Positions 21,618-33,960 of a stretch of DNA of 64,000 nt are shown piece after piece (position 1 is the first letter of the stretch; each line of letters opens with the position of its first letter). Position numbers and translations under genes: made by a program. Location of the stretch: positions 208,243,190-208,307,189 of the forward strand of contig NC_081409.1 in the NCBI RefSeq assembly GCF_030272615.1, written 5' to 3'. The notes below the pieces were generated by a model. That model was not told where the DNA came from and did not search any database. It worked only from the letters and a program-made list of their open reading frames with translations. Source of the stretch: Cryptomeria japonica (lineage: Eukaryota; Streptophyta; Pinopsida; Cupressales; Cupressaceae).

Positions 21618-22492
21618 TTAATTGAATTCATGTAGGGGTACAACCCCTAACTTACCTCTAAGATACTCAAATGTAGCCTTAGGTAGAGGTTTAGTAAATA
21701 TATCTACTAGTTTTTCTTTATTAGATACATGCTCCAGTGACACATCGTTACTTTTCACTTTCTCTCTCAAGAAATGATACTTCATCTCAATGTGCTTTGT
21801 CCTAGCATGCAACATCAAGTTCTTTGAAATGTGTATAGCACTTGTGTTATCATAGAAAATCCTTACTGGTTCTGATATCTTCAACTTGAAACCTTCTGAA
21901 ATGTGTTTCATCCAAATTGTCTGGGTACAATTCATATATGTTGCAACATATTCAACTTTTGTTGTTGATTGAGAGATACAAGTATGTTTTTTGCTGCTCC
22001 AAGACACTAGTCTACCTCCAAGAAAAAATGTTCCCTTGGTTGTACTCTTCCTGTCATCAACATTTCCTACCCAGTCTGCATCTATATAGACTTTTAAATC
22101 AAAGTCTCGTGCATATGGATACCATAGTCCATAATCAATTGTGACTTTCAGATATCTGAAAATTCTTTGGTTGCAACCATGTGTGTCTCCTTCGGACTTT
22201 TCTGAAATCTGGCAACCAATCCTACTGCATGAGCAATGTCCGGTCTGTTGTGGACAACATAATGCAGTTTACTTATCATGGACCTATACTCCTTTTAATC
22301 AACTGAAGTAGAATCATCTTCCTTAGACAATTTATAGCCTGTAACCATTGGTGTTCCAACTGGTTTATAGTCTCCCATTCCAAAAGTTCTCAACACTTCT
22401 TTCAAATATTTGGACTGGGTGATGAAAATACCTTCCTTCATTTGTTGGATTTGCAAACCTATGAAAAAATTTATCTCACATACCAGTGACAT
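21618..22492 (-). pseudogene. B RT C-terminus and RNase H (second copy), to end of pol
   Basis: It repeats the RT C-terminus (MSLVCEINFFIGLQIQQMKE, FGMGDYKPVGTPMVTGYKL) and then goes on through RNase H: STTKVEYVATYMNCTQTIWM, FYDNTSAIHISKNLMLHART, KHIEMKYHFLREKV and KEKLVDIFTKPLPKATFEYL. This is the normal end of copia pol, 330 bases before the polypurine tract. Confidence 0.9.
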
Positions 22493-23015
22493 CTCAACTA
22501 TGTTTCTTACTGCTCCAAGAAACTAGTCTGCCTCCAAGAAAAAATGCTCCCCTGGTTGTACTCTTCTTGTCATCAACATTTCCTACCCAGTCTACATCTA
22601 TATAGACTTTTAAATTAAATTCTCCTGCATATGGATACCATAATCCATAATCAATTGTGACTTTCAGATATCTGAAAATTCTTTTGGTTGCAACCATGTG
22701 TGTCTCCTTCAGGCTTTTCTGAAATCTAGCAACCAATCCTACTGCATGAGCAATCTCTGGTCTATTGTGGAAAACATAATGTAGTTTACTTATCATGGAC
22801 CTATACTCCTTTTCATCAACTGATACAGAATCATCTTCCTTAGACAATTTACAGCCTGTAACCATTGGTGTTCCAACTGGTTTATAATCTCCCATTCCAA
22901 AAGTTCTCAACACTTCTTTCACATATTTGGACTGTGTGATAAAAATACCTTCCTTCATCTATTGGATTTCCAAATCTATGAAAATTTTTATCTCACCTAC
23001 CAGTGACATCTCAAA
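21984..23015 (-). repeat. ~516-base tandem duplication inside pol of B
   Basis: 21984-22497 and 22500-23015 are alignable throughout. Both contain AAGAAAAAATG, CATCAACATTTCCTACCCAG, CATATGGATACCATA and CCATTCCAAAAGTTCTCAAC. They differ by scattered substitutions, several percent by eye. Confidence 0.9.
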
Positions 23016-23495
23016 GTCATTCTTCATTTCATTAGCAAAGTCATGACACATATCATCATTTCCTCCAAAAATGATATCATCCACAAATACCTCACTTAAC
23101 AGTATCTTATCTCCTTCTATCTTGAGATATATATTACTGTCTTCACTAGTTCTTTGAAAACATATCTTCACCAAGTGAGAGTGCAATCTTTCATACCATG
23201 CTCTAGGTGCTTGCTTTAATCCATATAATGCCTTATGTAATTTTCACACCATGTCCTTTTCTACAGTTAAAACATAACCACATAGTTGTTCAATGTAGAC
23301 TTCCTCTTCCAATACTCCATTTAGGAATGTTGACTTAACATCCATCTGATATACTTTGAATCCTTTGTATGTTGCATATGCAAGTAGATTCCTTACTCCT
23401 TCCAATCTTGCAACTGGTGCAAATGTCTCACCATAGTCTTCACCTTCTTCTTGTGCATATCCTCTGCATACTAGTTTGGCTTTATATTTGACCAC
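22496..23495 (-). pseudogene. B reverse transcriptase and first copy of the duplicated segment
   Basis: Motifs: YKAKLVCRGYAQEEGEDYGE, VYQMDVKSTFLNGVLEEEVY, SEVFVDDIIFGGNDDM with both catalytic Asp, then FITQSKYVKEVLRTFGMGDY, IFRYLKVTIDYGLWYP and the RNase H start DVDWVGNVDDKKSTTRGAFF. The region ends at LVSWSSKKHS, where the second copy of the duplicated unit begins again upstream in RT. Confidence 0.9.
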
Positions 23496-23897
23496 TACTC
23501 CATTTTCATTTAGTTTATTTTCTGAATACCCATTTTGTACCTATTACATTCTTGTTCTCTGGTCTAGGTACCAATGACCATGTATTGTTCTTCTCTATCT
23601 GGTCAAGTTCTTCTTCCATTGCCTTGATCCAGTGTTCATCTTCAAATGCTTATTTTGTAGTTCTAGGCTCAATGGTGGAAATCATACAAGAGTTTTCTCT
23701 AATCCTTGTTCTAGTTAGCACACCTGCATTCATGTCTCCAATAATCTGATCGGGGCTATGATTGAGTCTAACATACCTTGGAATGACATGATCTTGATTT
23801 CTAGGTTCTTCTTCTTCTTCACTTTCTTCATCTTCTGTTGGACCTTCTTGTTCTAGTTGAACTAGGGCTTCTATGTTATGTTCTCCAACTTCTGGCT

Positions 23898-24742
23898 TTA
23901 CCGGTTTCGGTTCCGAAAACAGTGTGTAAGGTTCTTCTTCCTTCTCCTTGCTAGTGTAACCTGAACTTTCAAGAAACTCATCAACTCAAACATTAGCAGT
24001 TTCAATGATCTTCTTGGTCCAGTTGTTGTAACATTTGTAAGCTTTTCTCTTGGTGGAGTAACCAAGAAATATGCCTTCATCACTCTTGGCATCAAACTTA
24101 CCAACATAATCACCTCTTTTGATAAAACATCTACTACCAAAAATTTTAAAGTAATTGACATTGAGTGATCTACCATACCAGTACTCATAGGGATTTTTGT
24201 CCTTACCTCTTTTAACCAGTATCTGGTTCATTGTATAAACAGATGTGCTAACAGCTTCTCTCCAGAATGTCTTAGCTACACCTCCTTGAATTAGCATAGT
24301 CCTAGCAACTTCAACTATTGACTGATTGTTCCTTTCTGCAATATCATTCTACTGTGGTATCCTAGGTGCAGAAAGTTTCCTCTTAATTTTATTGTCTTCA
24401 CAGTATCTAGTGAATTCCTCTAAAGTAAATTCACCACCTTGATCAGTTCTTAAGCACTTTATCTTCTTTCCACTTTCATTTTCAACTAAGGCTCTGAATG
24501 CCTCAAACTTTCTAAATTGTTTTGTCTTTCAAGAATGTGACCCAAATCATCCTTGAGCAATCATCGGTAAATATCATGAAGTACCAATCACATTGAATAT
24601 TCCTAGTCCGCATTGGTCCACAAAGGTTGGTATGAACCAAATCTAGCAAATGTTCAGCTGAGAAAGATTTTCTCTTGAAGGTTGAGGATTTCATTTTCCC
24701 TAACTGGCATTCCTTGCACAAATTATTCACCGATTTTTCCAA
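23898..24742 (-). pseudogene. B integrase
   Basis: CKECQLGKMKSSTFKRKSFS is followed by LLDLVHTNLCGPM, where the first catalytic Asp is Asn. The second Asp (LRTDQGGEF, about 24440) and the Glu (NDIAERNNQSI, about 24330) remain. Then WREAVSTSVYTMNQI and FGSRCFIKRGDYVGKFDAK. A frameshift lies between the pieces. Confidence 0.88.
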
Positions 24743-24806
24743 CTATAGAAAACCTCTTATTGACTCTTACAATGTTATCAAAATTTACATGATAAAATCC
24801 ATGATG

Positions 24807-25217
24807 CTAAAGCCAACTATCTTCTACTTTTGCAATTAAACAATTGTTGACTTTAGAGTTTAAATGAAACAAGTTACCTCTGGTTTGTTTGCCGATTGCA
24901 ATCGGTTCACCTTTGCTTCCATAAATCTTGCAGACTCCATTCTTGAATTCTAGTGAGTAACCTTTGTCATTGAGTTGAGAAACACTCAAAAGATTGTGTT
25001 TCAATCTTTCAACCCAGTAGACATGATCTGCATTGCTTTTGCCATTCAGAGAGATGGATCCTTTCCCTTTCACCATGCAGGGTGAGTCATTCCCAAATCT
25101 CATAACACCTCCATTAAACTCTTTCAAAGCAAGAAACTTACTTCGGTCATCTGTCATGTGGTGCGAACAATCACTATCTATAATCCAGTCATATGGACTA
25201 TCCATGTGAGAGACCAA
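24807..25217 (-). pseudogene. B protease and GAG-pre-integrase
   Basis: Active-site region: DWIIDSDCSHHMTDDRSKF. The Gly of D-S-G is Asp here. LKHNLLSVSQLNDKGY and a KVEDSWL end follow. It is in the same frame as gag. Confidence 0.87.
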
Positions 25218-25223
25218 TGCCTT

Positions 25224-26228
25224 CTAATCTGACATATCCTCTCTAATAGCAACAAAGACAATGTCCTCATTTTCATCTTCCTCATATTCTTCATCTGTAA
25301 TTCCTCCATCTACTGCAATGACACAATCTCTTTTACCTTTTCCTTTATAGTTCCTATTCTTCTCACATTTTTTCTCATTATCTCCATTTGGATAGTTAGC
25401 AGCAATATGTCCAATCTGGTTACATGCAAAACATTTCAAAGGTAATTTACCTATGTACTTACCGGTACCTTTGGGTAGCCACTTGGCCAATAATGCTTCA
25501 AGATTAATCAAACTATCTTCATCATCTACCTCTATGTTGGATCTAGACTCGTGACTGTAGCTCACTTCTCTTATTTTCCTGACTGGTGGAGTTGAAACTG
25601 AGGCTCTAAATGCAGATTATGATCTTTGAACACTTCCATCAAAACCATTTAATTCAAATGCAGTTAATTTACCAATGACAGAATCAAGAGTTACCTTTGT
25701 CTTATCAATAGATTTGAGTTCCTGAATGGCTGCAACTCGGATAGTGTAGACCGATAGAAGGGTTCTCAACACCTTGTTAGCCACTGTGGTATCCTCCAGT
25801 GTACCTCTAGCACTTTTGATCTCTTCGACTATCTCCTTGATCCTATGACCATACTGTTGAATGTTTTCTCCTTCAGCCATCTGCATATCATCAAATTTAC
25901 CTCTCAAACTCTCTTTGTTGGCAATCTTAACATGCTCATCACCACTATAGATATCTTCCAGTTTCTCCCACACTTCATATGCAGTCTCCAATCCATGAAC
26001 ATCAACATATTTTGAATCAGACAAGGAACTGATGATGGCCTCCAATGCTTGATTGTTCTCATGTTGCTCCTTCTTTTGATCATCTATCATAATCCCACGA
26101 GGAAAGTTATATTTAGTAACAACATGTTCCCAATATTAACTTCCTAAGCTCTTGATATATATCTTCATCCTATCACTCCAAATTCTGTAGTTTTCCCTAT
26201 TGAACTTTGGACCTTCTTTCTTCATCAT
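25224..26228 (-). pseudogene. B gag
   Basis: The ATG at 26228 begins MMKKEGPKFNRENYRIWSDR, a copia Gag start. A stop at about 26137 and the UBN2 region follow (YEVWEKLEDIYSGDE, LRGKFDDMQMAEGE, GTLEDTTVANKVLRTL). The knuckle at about 25400-25445 reads CFACNQIGHIAANYPN, where the last Cys ligand has become Tyr. The frame is constant from 26228 to the protease, with a few stops. Confidence 0.88.
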
Positions 26229-26284
26229 GTTCTCTTAGATCTTTTACTCAAGCTATTAGGCTTAAATAGAAGAAGACCTAAAAT

Positions 26285-26298
26285 GCTCTTATAAAAAT
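26285..26298 (-). other. primer-binding site of B, decayed
   Basis: The minus strand reads ATTTTTATAAGAGC next to the LTR, against ATTGGTATCAGAGC. Three positions differ. Confidence 0.7.
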
Positions 26299-27723
26299 TG
26301 ATAATATGATGAAACTATAAGGATCCAGTCAACTACTGAGAGGGGGGGGTGAATTAGTAGATAGAAATTAAACTAAACTTTCACCAAACTTAATTCCAAC
26401 TCAGAAACAACTTGTTAAACTAATCGGTTTAGTTACTGTATCAAAAACTGCAACTGCACTGTCAAACTTTACCGGTTCACCAAAACATCAATGATACAAT
26501 GCAACAAATCTGAAAGTCAGATAGCATTTAACCAAAACATTAAACCACTTCACTAATATTAGTAATAGCTCATTTTAGATCATTTATGGTCATCTAAACA
26601 TATCTAAGTGGATTTACCAGCTATTCAAATCAACCATATCAAAACACATCCACAAAATCATTCACCACTTGACACAATGATTTTTCACATGGAAACTCAA
26701 ATGGGAAAAACCACTGTGGGGATGAATACCCACAAGTATTTTGAACTCTTATGAAGTTCTCCCTATTAGGAGCCAAGCCTTGTTAGAAGCTTATACAATA
26801 ATGTCCAGCTAAGAACAGATCCAGTTAAGGACCACCCAATTAAGGGATTGACTACAATACCCTATTAAAGGCAATACCCTGTTAAAGGCAACCTCGGTGG
26901 AGGATTTCAAATCCAAGCTAATGGATCACCTTGTTAGAGGATTTCAACAACACCAAGCCTATTAAAGCTTACCTGGTTAATTTATTTAACTGTTGTAATG
27001 GTTAGAGAACAATAGGTTCTTTGCTAATCTAGAAATAAAACTTCCTTTCTTAATTAGATCCTTTTCTGCTCCTATCTGCCTTCACAACATTTCATAAACA
27101 CTCCTTCTGGCTCGACAACAATCACTACCACACTTAACCAAATTTTCCAAAACAATTACAAAGAACTCATCGACCATATAAGAAAATACAATAGGTCAGT
27201 AACACAACATGAAACTTACAAATCTCATAGAGAATACAAACATATCAATTCAATCATAACCATTGGATTACATAGAAATAAACTACACATTTTTCTAGAC
27301 AACTTCAATCGCTCTTGAATCACCACACATTGGATCATGTAGCTCATCACATGTTTTCCACTTCATGCTATGCATTCGATCATTCCCAAGATAAACAATT
27401 ATCTCTACATGCCAAATCTATTTTGAAACTCATCACGTGCATCATGTTTACGTGGAATCTTCATCTCCAATCACCATTTGGTCATAGATCATCACAACTC
27501 ATTCTCCAAGCTCCATCAGTTAGGGTTCTTCTTATCAACTGCTTAGAATTACTAGTTGATCTCTCTACTTCAATAACAATACCAATACCAGTTGCCTTCA
27601 TTGCTTTACTATCAGTTGCTTTGCTACATCATTACCATTTGCAATACATCTTCATTACCGGTTATTATTGACATCAATGACAACACTATAATTCATCAAT
27701 GAAATCTTCATGCAATGCCAACA
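26299..27723 (-). repeat. 5' LTR of B
   Basis: The minus strand starts TGTTGGCATTGCATGAAGAT at 27723 and ends CATATTATCA at 26299; 1,425 bases. It is clearly alignable with 19880-21285 over the full length, with many substitutions. Confidence 0.95.
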
Positions 27724-27728
27724 TCAAA

Positions 27729-27952
27729 ACCCTCAAAAACCTTTCCTCATCCGGATCAACTGTCGGTACATTTTCTTTTTCTATCGGGACTTCTTCTCCT
27801 TCATCTTCACTTACATCTTCAATATCTCAGGCTCTTCTTTGGTCTGTCTCCATGGCTTCTAACCGAGCTTCTATACCTCACAACATCTCCATCATAGCAG
27901 GGTTTTCATTCCCACGTGCTCTACCATTCCTATCTCCTCTTCATGCCATCAT
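27729..27952 (-). pseudogene. A gag, N-terminal part (cut by B)
   Basis: The start is ATG at 27952 (MMA, then a stop in place of an Arg). It is rich in Arg/Glu, with LEAMETDQRRA and an acidic segment EDVSEDEGEEVP. It is cut by element B. Counting one copy of the TCAAA duplication, the frame passes exactly from 27729 to 19879, so this is the missing start of the gag fragment there. Confidence 0.8.
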
Positions 27953-28043
27953 TCTTGCTATCCCTCTCTAGCTGCAGGTCAGATCCACAATCCGACGCCC
28001 TACAACAAAACTTTAGGATACGCAACCTCTGAAACAAAATTTC

Positions 28044-28057
28044 GCTCTGATACTACT
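28044..28057 (-). other. primer-binding site of A (tRNA-Met type)
   Basis: The minus strand reads TAGTATCAGAGC at 28055-28044, two bases after the LTR end. It differs from TGGTATCAGAGC at one position. Confidence 0.8.
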
Positions 28058-28851
28058 TGAAGCAGACACCAGTGAGGAGGGACCTTAAAGAGATCAATTC
28101 GGAATGGTTAGCAAGAGTAAACATAGCAGAAACACAAATATATGATGGAGGCAATGTAGAAAAGATTATTTTATTGCATGAAATTTGATTACATCCAACC
28201 GGTAACAACTAGGTTACAACATACCAGCTCATAGGCCTGGTAGAATAGGTCACAACCAGAACCTTGAATCTTATGATCTATCTTCTACGCACAGTCTAGC
28301 TACTTGATTCTCTTATATTGATTACATTATAATATGTAATTACAAATATATATATCGATCCAAAGGATCCAGTCAGCCCAAAAGGGATCAAAACCTGAAG
28401 AACAAGACCTAACATGTGAAATAACAAGGTCAGCCTCCATCAAGAGATTCCTTCGGAAAATCCAAAGGATGAAACATAGATCATAGGAAAAGTTCAGCCA
28501 CATGCCAAGGAACATCGAAATCAATGTCCAAGGCTCCACAAGCTTCGAGAGGGGTTCTGGTAGATCACCAAAATAGGTCCAGGAAACTGGCAACAAAGGA
28601 ACAACCGATAATAGGAAAAAGTCATGGAAACCGGTAGTGGTATCTTGTCAAAAAATGATCCAAATGCGATGCAGTCTGGAAGAAAGAAAGATGATCAAGT
28701 CTTCAGGTAGAATCCAACTCCACAGGATCCCGTGAGCCAAAACTGAGACTCACAAAAAGGAAAACTGAAACTGCAAACAAAAAACAAAACAGAAAGGAAA
28801 ATATTTTTGGTTGATGTAATATTTCTATGAATCGGGGATGCTCCTGCATCA
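28058..28851 (-). repeat. 5' LTR of A
   Basis: On the minus strand it starts TGATGCAGGAGCATCCCC at 28851 and ends GTCTGCTTCA at 28058. It is 794 bases long. By eye it differs from the 3' copy at many sites, so A is old. Confidence 0.9.
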
Positions 28852-28856
28852 GGACC

Positions 28857-30322
28857 TTGGGTGTAAGAGAAATTGTTATTACTTTATTTATTTAGGTAGA
28901 AGGGTATGCCTCCCAAGTAACCCATAAGGCCAAGTGAGAGGGAACAAACCAAGAGGTACTTCTTCAGCCCACTATATAAATTAATACGCTAGGTGAAATC
29001 CGTGATGACTTGGAGAAGTTGGCCTATCTGATAGGTTCCCTCGGTATCCACACTTGTGTGATATGCATAAAAATCCTCTTATGAGGACTGGGATAGATTC
29101 TTAAGTGGAACACTGTCGCATTGATAGGCACCAAGGATCACTAAAGTTCCCCCAATAGAAACCTTTTGTTTTAGAGGCCAAAAAAGCCTACATTTGATAG
29201 TTCAAGGTGTGTGGATCATACCCCGTAGATACCCCTCATGTACCCTTTCATATTGAGATAGGAATTCCTTGATTATCTTTATATTTTTAAGGTAAGATAA
29301 TATAGTATGCCCAAGAAGTGAGTGTTGTGGTGGGGGAGCGAGTGCTACTAGAATCTCTATTTGTCCACTTGTTTGAGGTATCTCTATGTCGCAGGGGCCC
29401 CATTGAATGGTTTCTCTTTCAATCCTAGGTTGTGCATGTTTTCAAGTGTCTTCATTTTGTGCTATACTAGTGGAAATCTATTGAACATACACATTATGAT
29501 AAAAAATTGGACAAAACAACTTTAGACACTGTTTCTTTATTGTTTGTCATGTTTTCTTACCACAAGACATTCAACATTAAGATCTGGTCACACTCAACAT
29601 TTGCAAAATTTGGGATAGATTACAAAATTTATCAAAAAATGCGTCTATGTCTAGAATTTGTGTTTGTGCAGGGCAAAATCACGTCTATGTTTTAGAAACT
29701 GACAAATTGCAAAATTTATCAGAAAACACATCCTTGTCATCTTAAACCATGTCTATGTCTAGAAGTCTCGTCTGTGCAAGGTAGAAACACATCTATGTTT
29801 TAAAGAGTGAAAATTATCAAAATAGTTAAAAACATGCCTGTGCATTGATAAATTGCGTCTGCATGTGTTAAAACTGCATCTGTGTTCTGAGATCAAATAG
29901 CTTCTCCTAGGGCTTAGTTTTTAGTCAACCAATCTTTATCGCAACTTTGTCATACATTTTTTCGTTATCTTCAGTCACCATTTTCAGTTCTTCATACACA
30001 GTTTTCAAACTAGAGTCAAAAGGTTGCTTCGTGGTCCTAATCTTATCTTGCAAACATACTACAATATATCACTAAGTGGTTCCCACATCAAATCTATCTT
30101 CTTAGGATCCCACTTGGTTCTCTTTAGTCAAGGTCAACTAACCTCATCAAGATATCTATCATCTCTTTGGAAGTCGCAACTTACTTTAGATCACACTTAT
30201 CTTGGACTTATTATTTTGGAGATTGTAAGACAACCCTAGATTCATTCCATTTCATATTCCCCTTTGTTCCTCCATAGTCTTCACATTTTCTTCCATCTTC
30301 CATTTTAGCCAAGGTTTTGTTT
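28857..30322 (+). other. leader of D, second part (no gene)
   Basis: It resumes after A. It contains reiterated GTCTATGTCTAGAA / ACGTCTATGTTTTA-type motifs at about 29640-29900. No coding domain is seen; the 62-codon frame at 29507 is not supported. Confidence 0.6.
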
Positions 30323-32480
30323 ATGGTTGAAACCCATTCATAAAGGTCTAGAAGAGAAGCCAAGGAAGCTTTAAGATCTCTCAACATGAGTCCCTATGAG
30401 TTTGAAGGAGATGAATTTTATAACCCATTTGAGAATCACAGTAGTATACCAGACAATGACAATGAGAATAACAATGAAAATGACAATGCATCTATTACCT
30501 CCACAAACCTTGAAGAGACTATCTTAAATCCAAGGTTCAATAGATTGGTTGAATAAATCATGAGAAGAGACCGTCAATATTTCTTTCAATTAATGGCAAA
30601 AACCGAAACAAGATTACCTCATGATTTTGATGTGTTGCAAATTTTTGGGGAGGATCCAAATCAAGTAAATCAAGCTAATGCAAATCCTAGAGGACATAAT
30701 GGTGGAAATAGGAGAGAATGACTTATGCCTAAGTCACCTTCATCCTTATTTCAAAAACCAAAAGTGACCAACACTCATGTCCATACCAATTTTCCTAGAA
30801 ACTCTCATGAACAACCTCATGGTTGTTTGTTTCCATGGAGAAGGAATCCTACTATGCATGCTCCTACACATGATAACACCCAATATCAAAAAAATGCATA
30901 CAATTATACCCAAGGGAAAATTCAAAATCATTCCACAAGAAAACCATGTGTTGGATTTGGGGGTAATACTCAAGATCATTCTTATGATACCTCATATCCT
31001 CATGGTCATGACACGTACAATTGACCTAGGCCTAGTGCTCCTCATTATAATACCATACCAAGTGACCCATATGCTAGCTACAACTATTTTCCTCCTCCAT
31101 ATGAGTATATATATGATCAATATCATCCATACATGCATATATCACTACTCCTTCGTCTGGTGGCTCAAGCATGGGACTAACTCAAAGAGACAAGACACCA
31201 CCTAAGAATGATTTGCAACAACAAATCAGAGATATGCAAAAACAAATGAAAGATATCAATGCACCAAAACAAGATTACACAATGGACATATGTCCTTATC
31301 CATTTGACAAAATCATTCCAATGCCTCCTTTTCCTCCACATTTTGTGACACCAAAATTTGACAAGTATATAGGCAAGGAAGATCCCAGAGAATATATAAG
31401 GGAATTTTCCATGGCTTGCATTGAGGTAGAAAGAGAGGAAACATATATGATGTGATTATTTTGGCAAAGTTTAGGTGGACAAGCTATGGAATGTTTCTCA
31501 CAACTCCCACCTGGAAATAAGTCATGGAGTGATCTAGTAGAAGCTTTCATACAACACTTCTCATACAATATTAAAATGGATGTATTAGTGACTACTTTGG
31601 GCAATACAAAACCAAAAAATGGAGATTCATTTGCTTCATTTTTACAACAGTGGATAAGTTTGTCTAGTCTATGCTCTTATGATATCCCCCCCCCAAAAAA
31701 AAAAAAAATAGGTTGAAATGTTCACTCAAAATGTTAATAAGGACATTGGATATGAACTAAGAAAATCTTATTTGTCTACTTTTAAAGAAGTCATTGAAAA
31801 GGGATTGGCAATTGAGAAAGTCCTTATTGAACAAGGTGCCATTAAGTTATTCAAAGAAAACAAAGATGAATCAAATGGGAAACATAAACCCCACTTTTGG
31901 AGCAAAAACAAAAATACCATTAACTATGGGGTAGTAGATGCAAATGTTGTAAAACCAAAGATTACTTTCCTAGGTGCAAGTTCATCCAATTCCAATAATC
32001 AAGTGAATACTCAAAGGCCATCAAAGCCTCCAAGAAAATACACTCCATTGGAAGAGCCAATTGAGACAGTATTTAAGAAATTGGTTGCAAACAATCTTAG
32101 AACAATACCAGAAAATCCACCTTATCAACCAAAAGTAAAACCAGCATGGTGGAATGATTATGAGTTTTGAGTATCACAAGAGAAAAGGGCATAAGATTAG
32201 AAATTGTCATAGATTGAAGAACATCATACAAGATCTTATTGACAAAGGTGACATAGAAGTTGATGGTCACACTTCCAATCAGGACCATGTGATGTTTAAG
32301 GAACCATTCCCAAAATATGATAAGGGAAAATACAAAGCAAATAATCAAGCTAATTATGTCAAGATGTCCTACAATTATGATTTCACTGTTAACCACATTT
32401 CAATGGAAAATCATGTTTCTACCATTATCATAAAGGACAAACTATTGAAGGACCTACCCAAAGGATTAAAGTTGCTTTAA
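30323..32480 (+). pseudogene. D gag
   Basis: The ATG at 30323 opens a frame with stops. An Asn/His/Tyr/Pro-rich region is followed by the capsid domain at about 31290-31700: TPKFDKYIGKEDPREYIREF, LFWQSLGGQAMECFSQLPPG and WSDLVEAFIQHFSYN. A C9-A14 homopolymer at 31686-31708 coincides with a frameshift. The zinc-binding segment at about 32160-32215 reads FEYHKRKGHKIRNCHRLKN, where the first residue is normally Cys. Such single-knuckle FHxxxGH..C segments followed by LKxxIxxLI are typical of Tat-lineage Gag. Confidence 0.82.
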
Positions 32481-32639
32481 AGAGCATTGTACCATAATCT
32501 TCATCACCCAATGATAAAAACCCTGAATGCAATGTTACAACTAGATGAGGTAAAGTCACCTTACAAGTTGTTCCATCCAAGACCACAACTTCATCATCTA
32601 CCAAAGATGAGTATGACTTTGTAGACCAATTAGGGAAGA

Positions 32640-33250
32640 CACCTACCCTTATCTCCATCCTTGAGCTTTTGTGTATCTTTGCTTCACACAAGGCTATTCT
32701 TGACAAAGCATTGAGAGAAATTTTCATTCCCACTGATCTGAACATGGACCGGTTTCAAGCCATGGTGGGATACCTTTCTACTCTGCATTGCCTTACATTC
32801 ACAGAAGCTAATGATGCATCTTTATGTCAACCACACAATGCACCCCTCCATATTGAAGTCTTTCTCCATAATAACCACATCAAATGAGTCTTTATAGATG
32901 GAGGAGCAGGTCTAAACATTTGCACACTGAAAATAATCTTATAATTGGGATACTCTAAACAAACTATGGATTCAATGAATAAGATCACCATCAAATCATA
33001 TGATGACAAAGAACACTCATCCAAGGGAACAGTCACCCTACCTTTGAGAGTTGGGCCAGTGACAATAGATGTGGTAATCCAAGTCCTTGATTTAGACATC
33101 ACATGCAACATACTTTTGGGGCATCTATGGATACATGAAATAAGGGCAATACCATCAACATATCATCAATGCATCAAATTCCTGCACAACAGAATTGAAG
33201 TGACGGTCAAAGGTAATCCAAAGCCATTCATTTATTACAACAACTTGTGA
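32640..33250 (+). pseudogene. D aspartic protease
   Basis: The active-site segment VFIDGGAGLNICTL lies at about 32886-32930, with D-G-G typical of Tat/Athila proteases. VTLPLRVGPVTIDVVIQVLD, CNILLGHLWIHEIRAIPSTY and HQCIKFLHNRIEVTVKGN follow. Frameshifts and a stop at about 32940 disrupt it. Confidence 0.82.
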
Positions 33251-33960
33251 CCAAGATAAGAAATAATAGTTTGAGTCAATCGAGAGGCTATTCCTTCATC
33301 CACATACATTGATCTAGAATCATTGAAAGCTTCCACATCAGAACAAGGAGAGCCCAAAGAAAAACTCAAGGTTAAAGACAAGGGATGTGGTGACTACATC
33401 TTTCATGTTGATCAACTCCCACTATCTTCTAAGACATTCAATTGACAGGAACAACCTACAAACAATTTAAAATATCAAGGAACTGGGTATGAACCACCTA
33501 GTTGTGGCTACTACTTATAAATGCAAATCTCCTCTAGTGGTGCAAGCAACTCTTGATATCAATAGTCTTAAGAGTGGTTCCAACAAAGGATCTATTGAAT
33601 ATATCACCAACCCTTTTGAGAACACATATATCCTTACCATTTCATCCACTCATTCCATTTCCACTCCTCTCCTAGACTTAGGTCAACAAGAATCACAAAA
33701 GCCCTTACTCAATGGGGATCAAAAATCAAGCTTTGAAAGAGAATCCAAAAGTCAAAAATAAAGAGAAGTCCTTTAGTCCAAATCAAAATCAGAAGCTATT
33801 GGACTATGCAAAAATCAAATTCAAGTATAAAAATCCTATCAAGAAAAAAGAACAAGAGTTGATCTCCCCTAATACCAAAATAATTGGGGGAAAATTTTCT
33901 AAAATTTCAAGTCAAAAAGAATACTTGTTGATCCTAAGTCTCCATCATGCCATGCTACTT
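33251..33960 (+). other. D: degenerate linker at the site of the RT/RNase H deletion
   Basis: Frames 33489-33761 and 33712 onward are Ser/Lys/Gln-rich without RT motifs. The expected RT, RNase H and most of integrase are absent between protease (ends ~33250) and the integrase C-terminus (~34150). Confidence 0.6.

Larger units (their letters stand above)
19880..27723 (-). mobile_element. Element B: Ty1/copia, full-length but dead, minus strand
   Basis: LTRs of about 1.4 kb, primer site, gag, protease, integrase, reverse transcriptase, RNase H and polypurine tract are all present. The target duplication TCAAA is exact (19875-19879 and 27724-27728). It sits in gag of A. It contains an internal tandem duplication of about 516 bases at the RT/RNase H border. 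Confidence 0.95.
7248..28851 (-). mobile_element. Element A: Ty3/gypsy chromovirus, minus strand, split by C and B
   Basis: On the minus strand the order is 5' LTR (28851-28058), tRNA-Met primer site, gag, protease, reverse transcriptase, RNase H, integrase, chromodomain, 3' LTR (15566-7248). Removing C and B at their target duplications gives one continuous element. Flanks are GGACT (7243-7247) and GGACC (28852-28856), a 4-of-5 duplication. Its insertion split the leader of D. All genes carry stops and several catalytic residues are changed. Confidence 0.9.
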
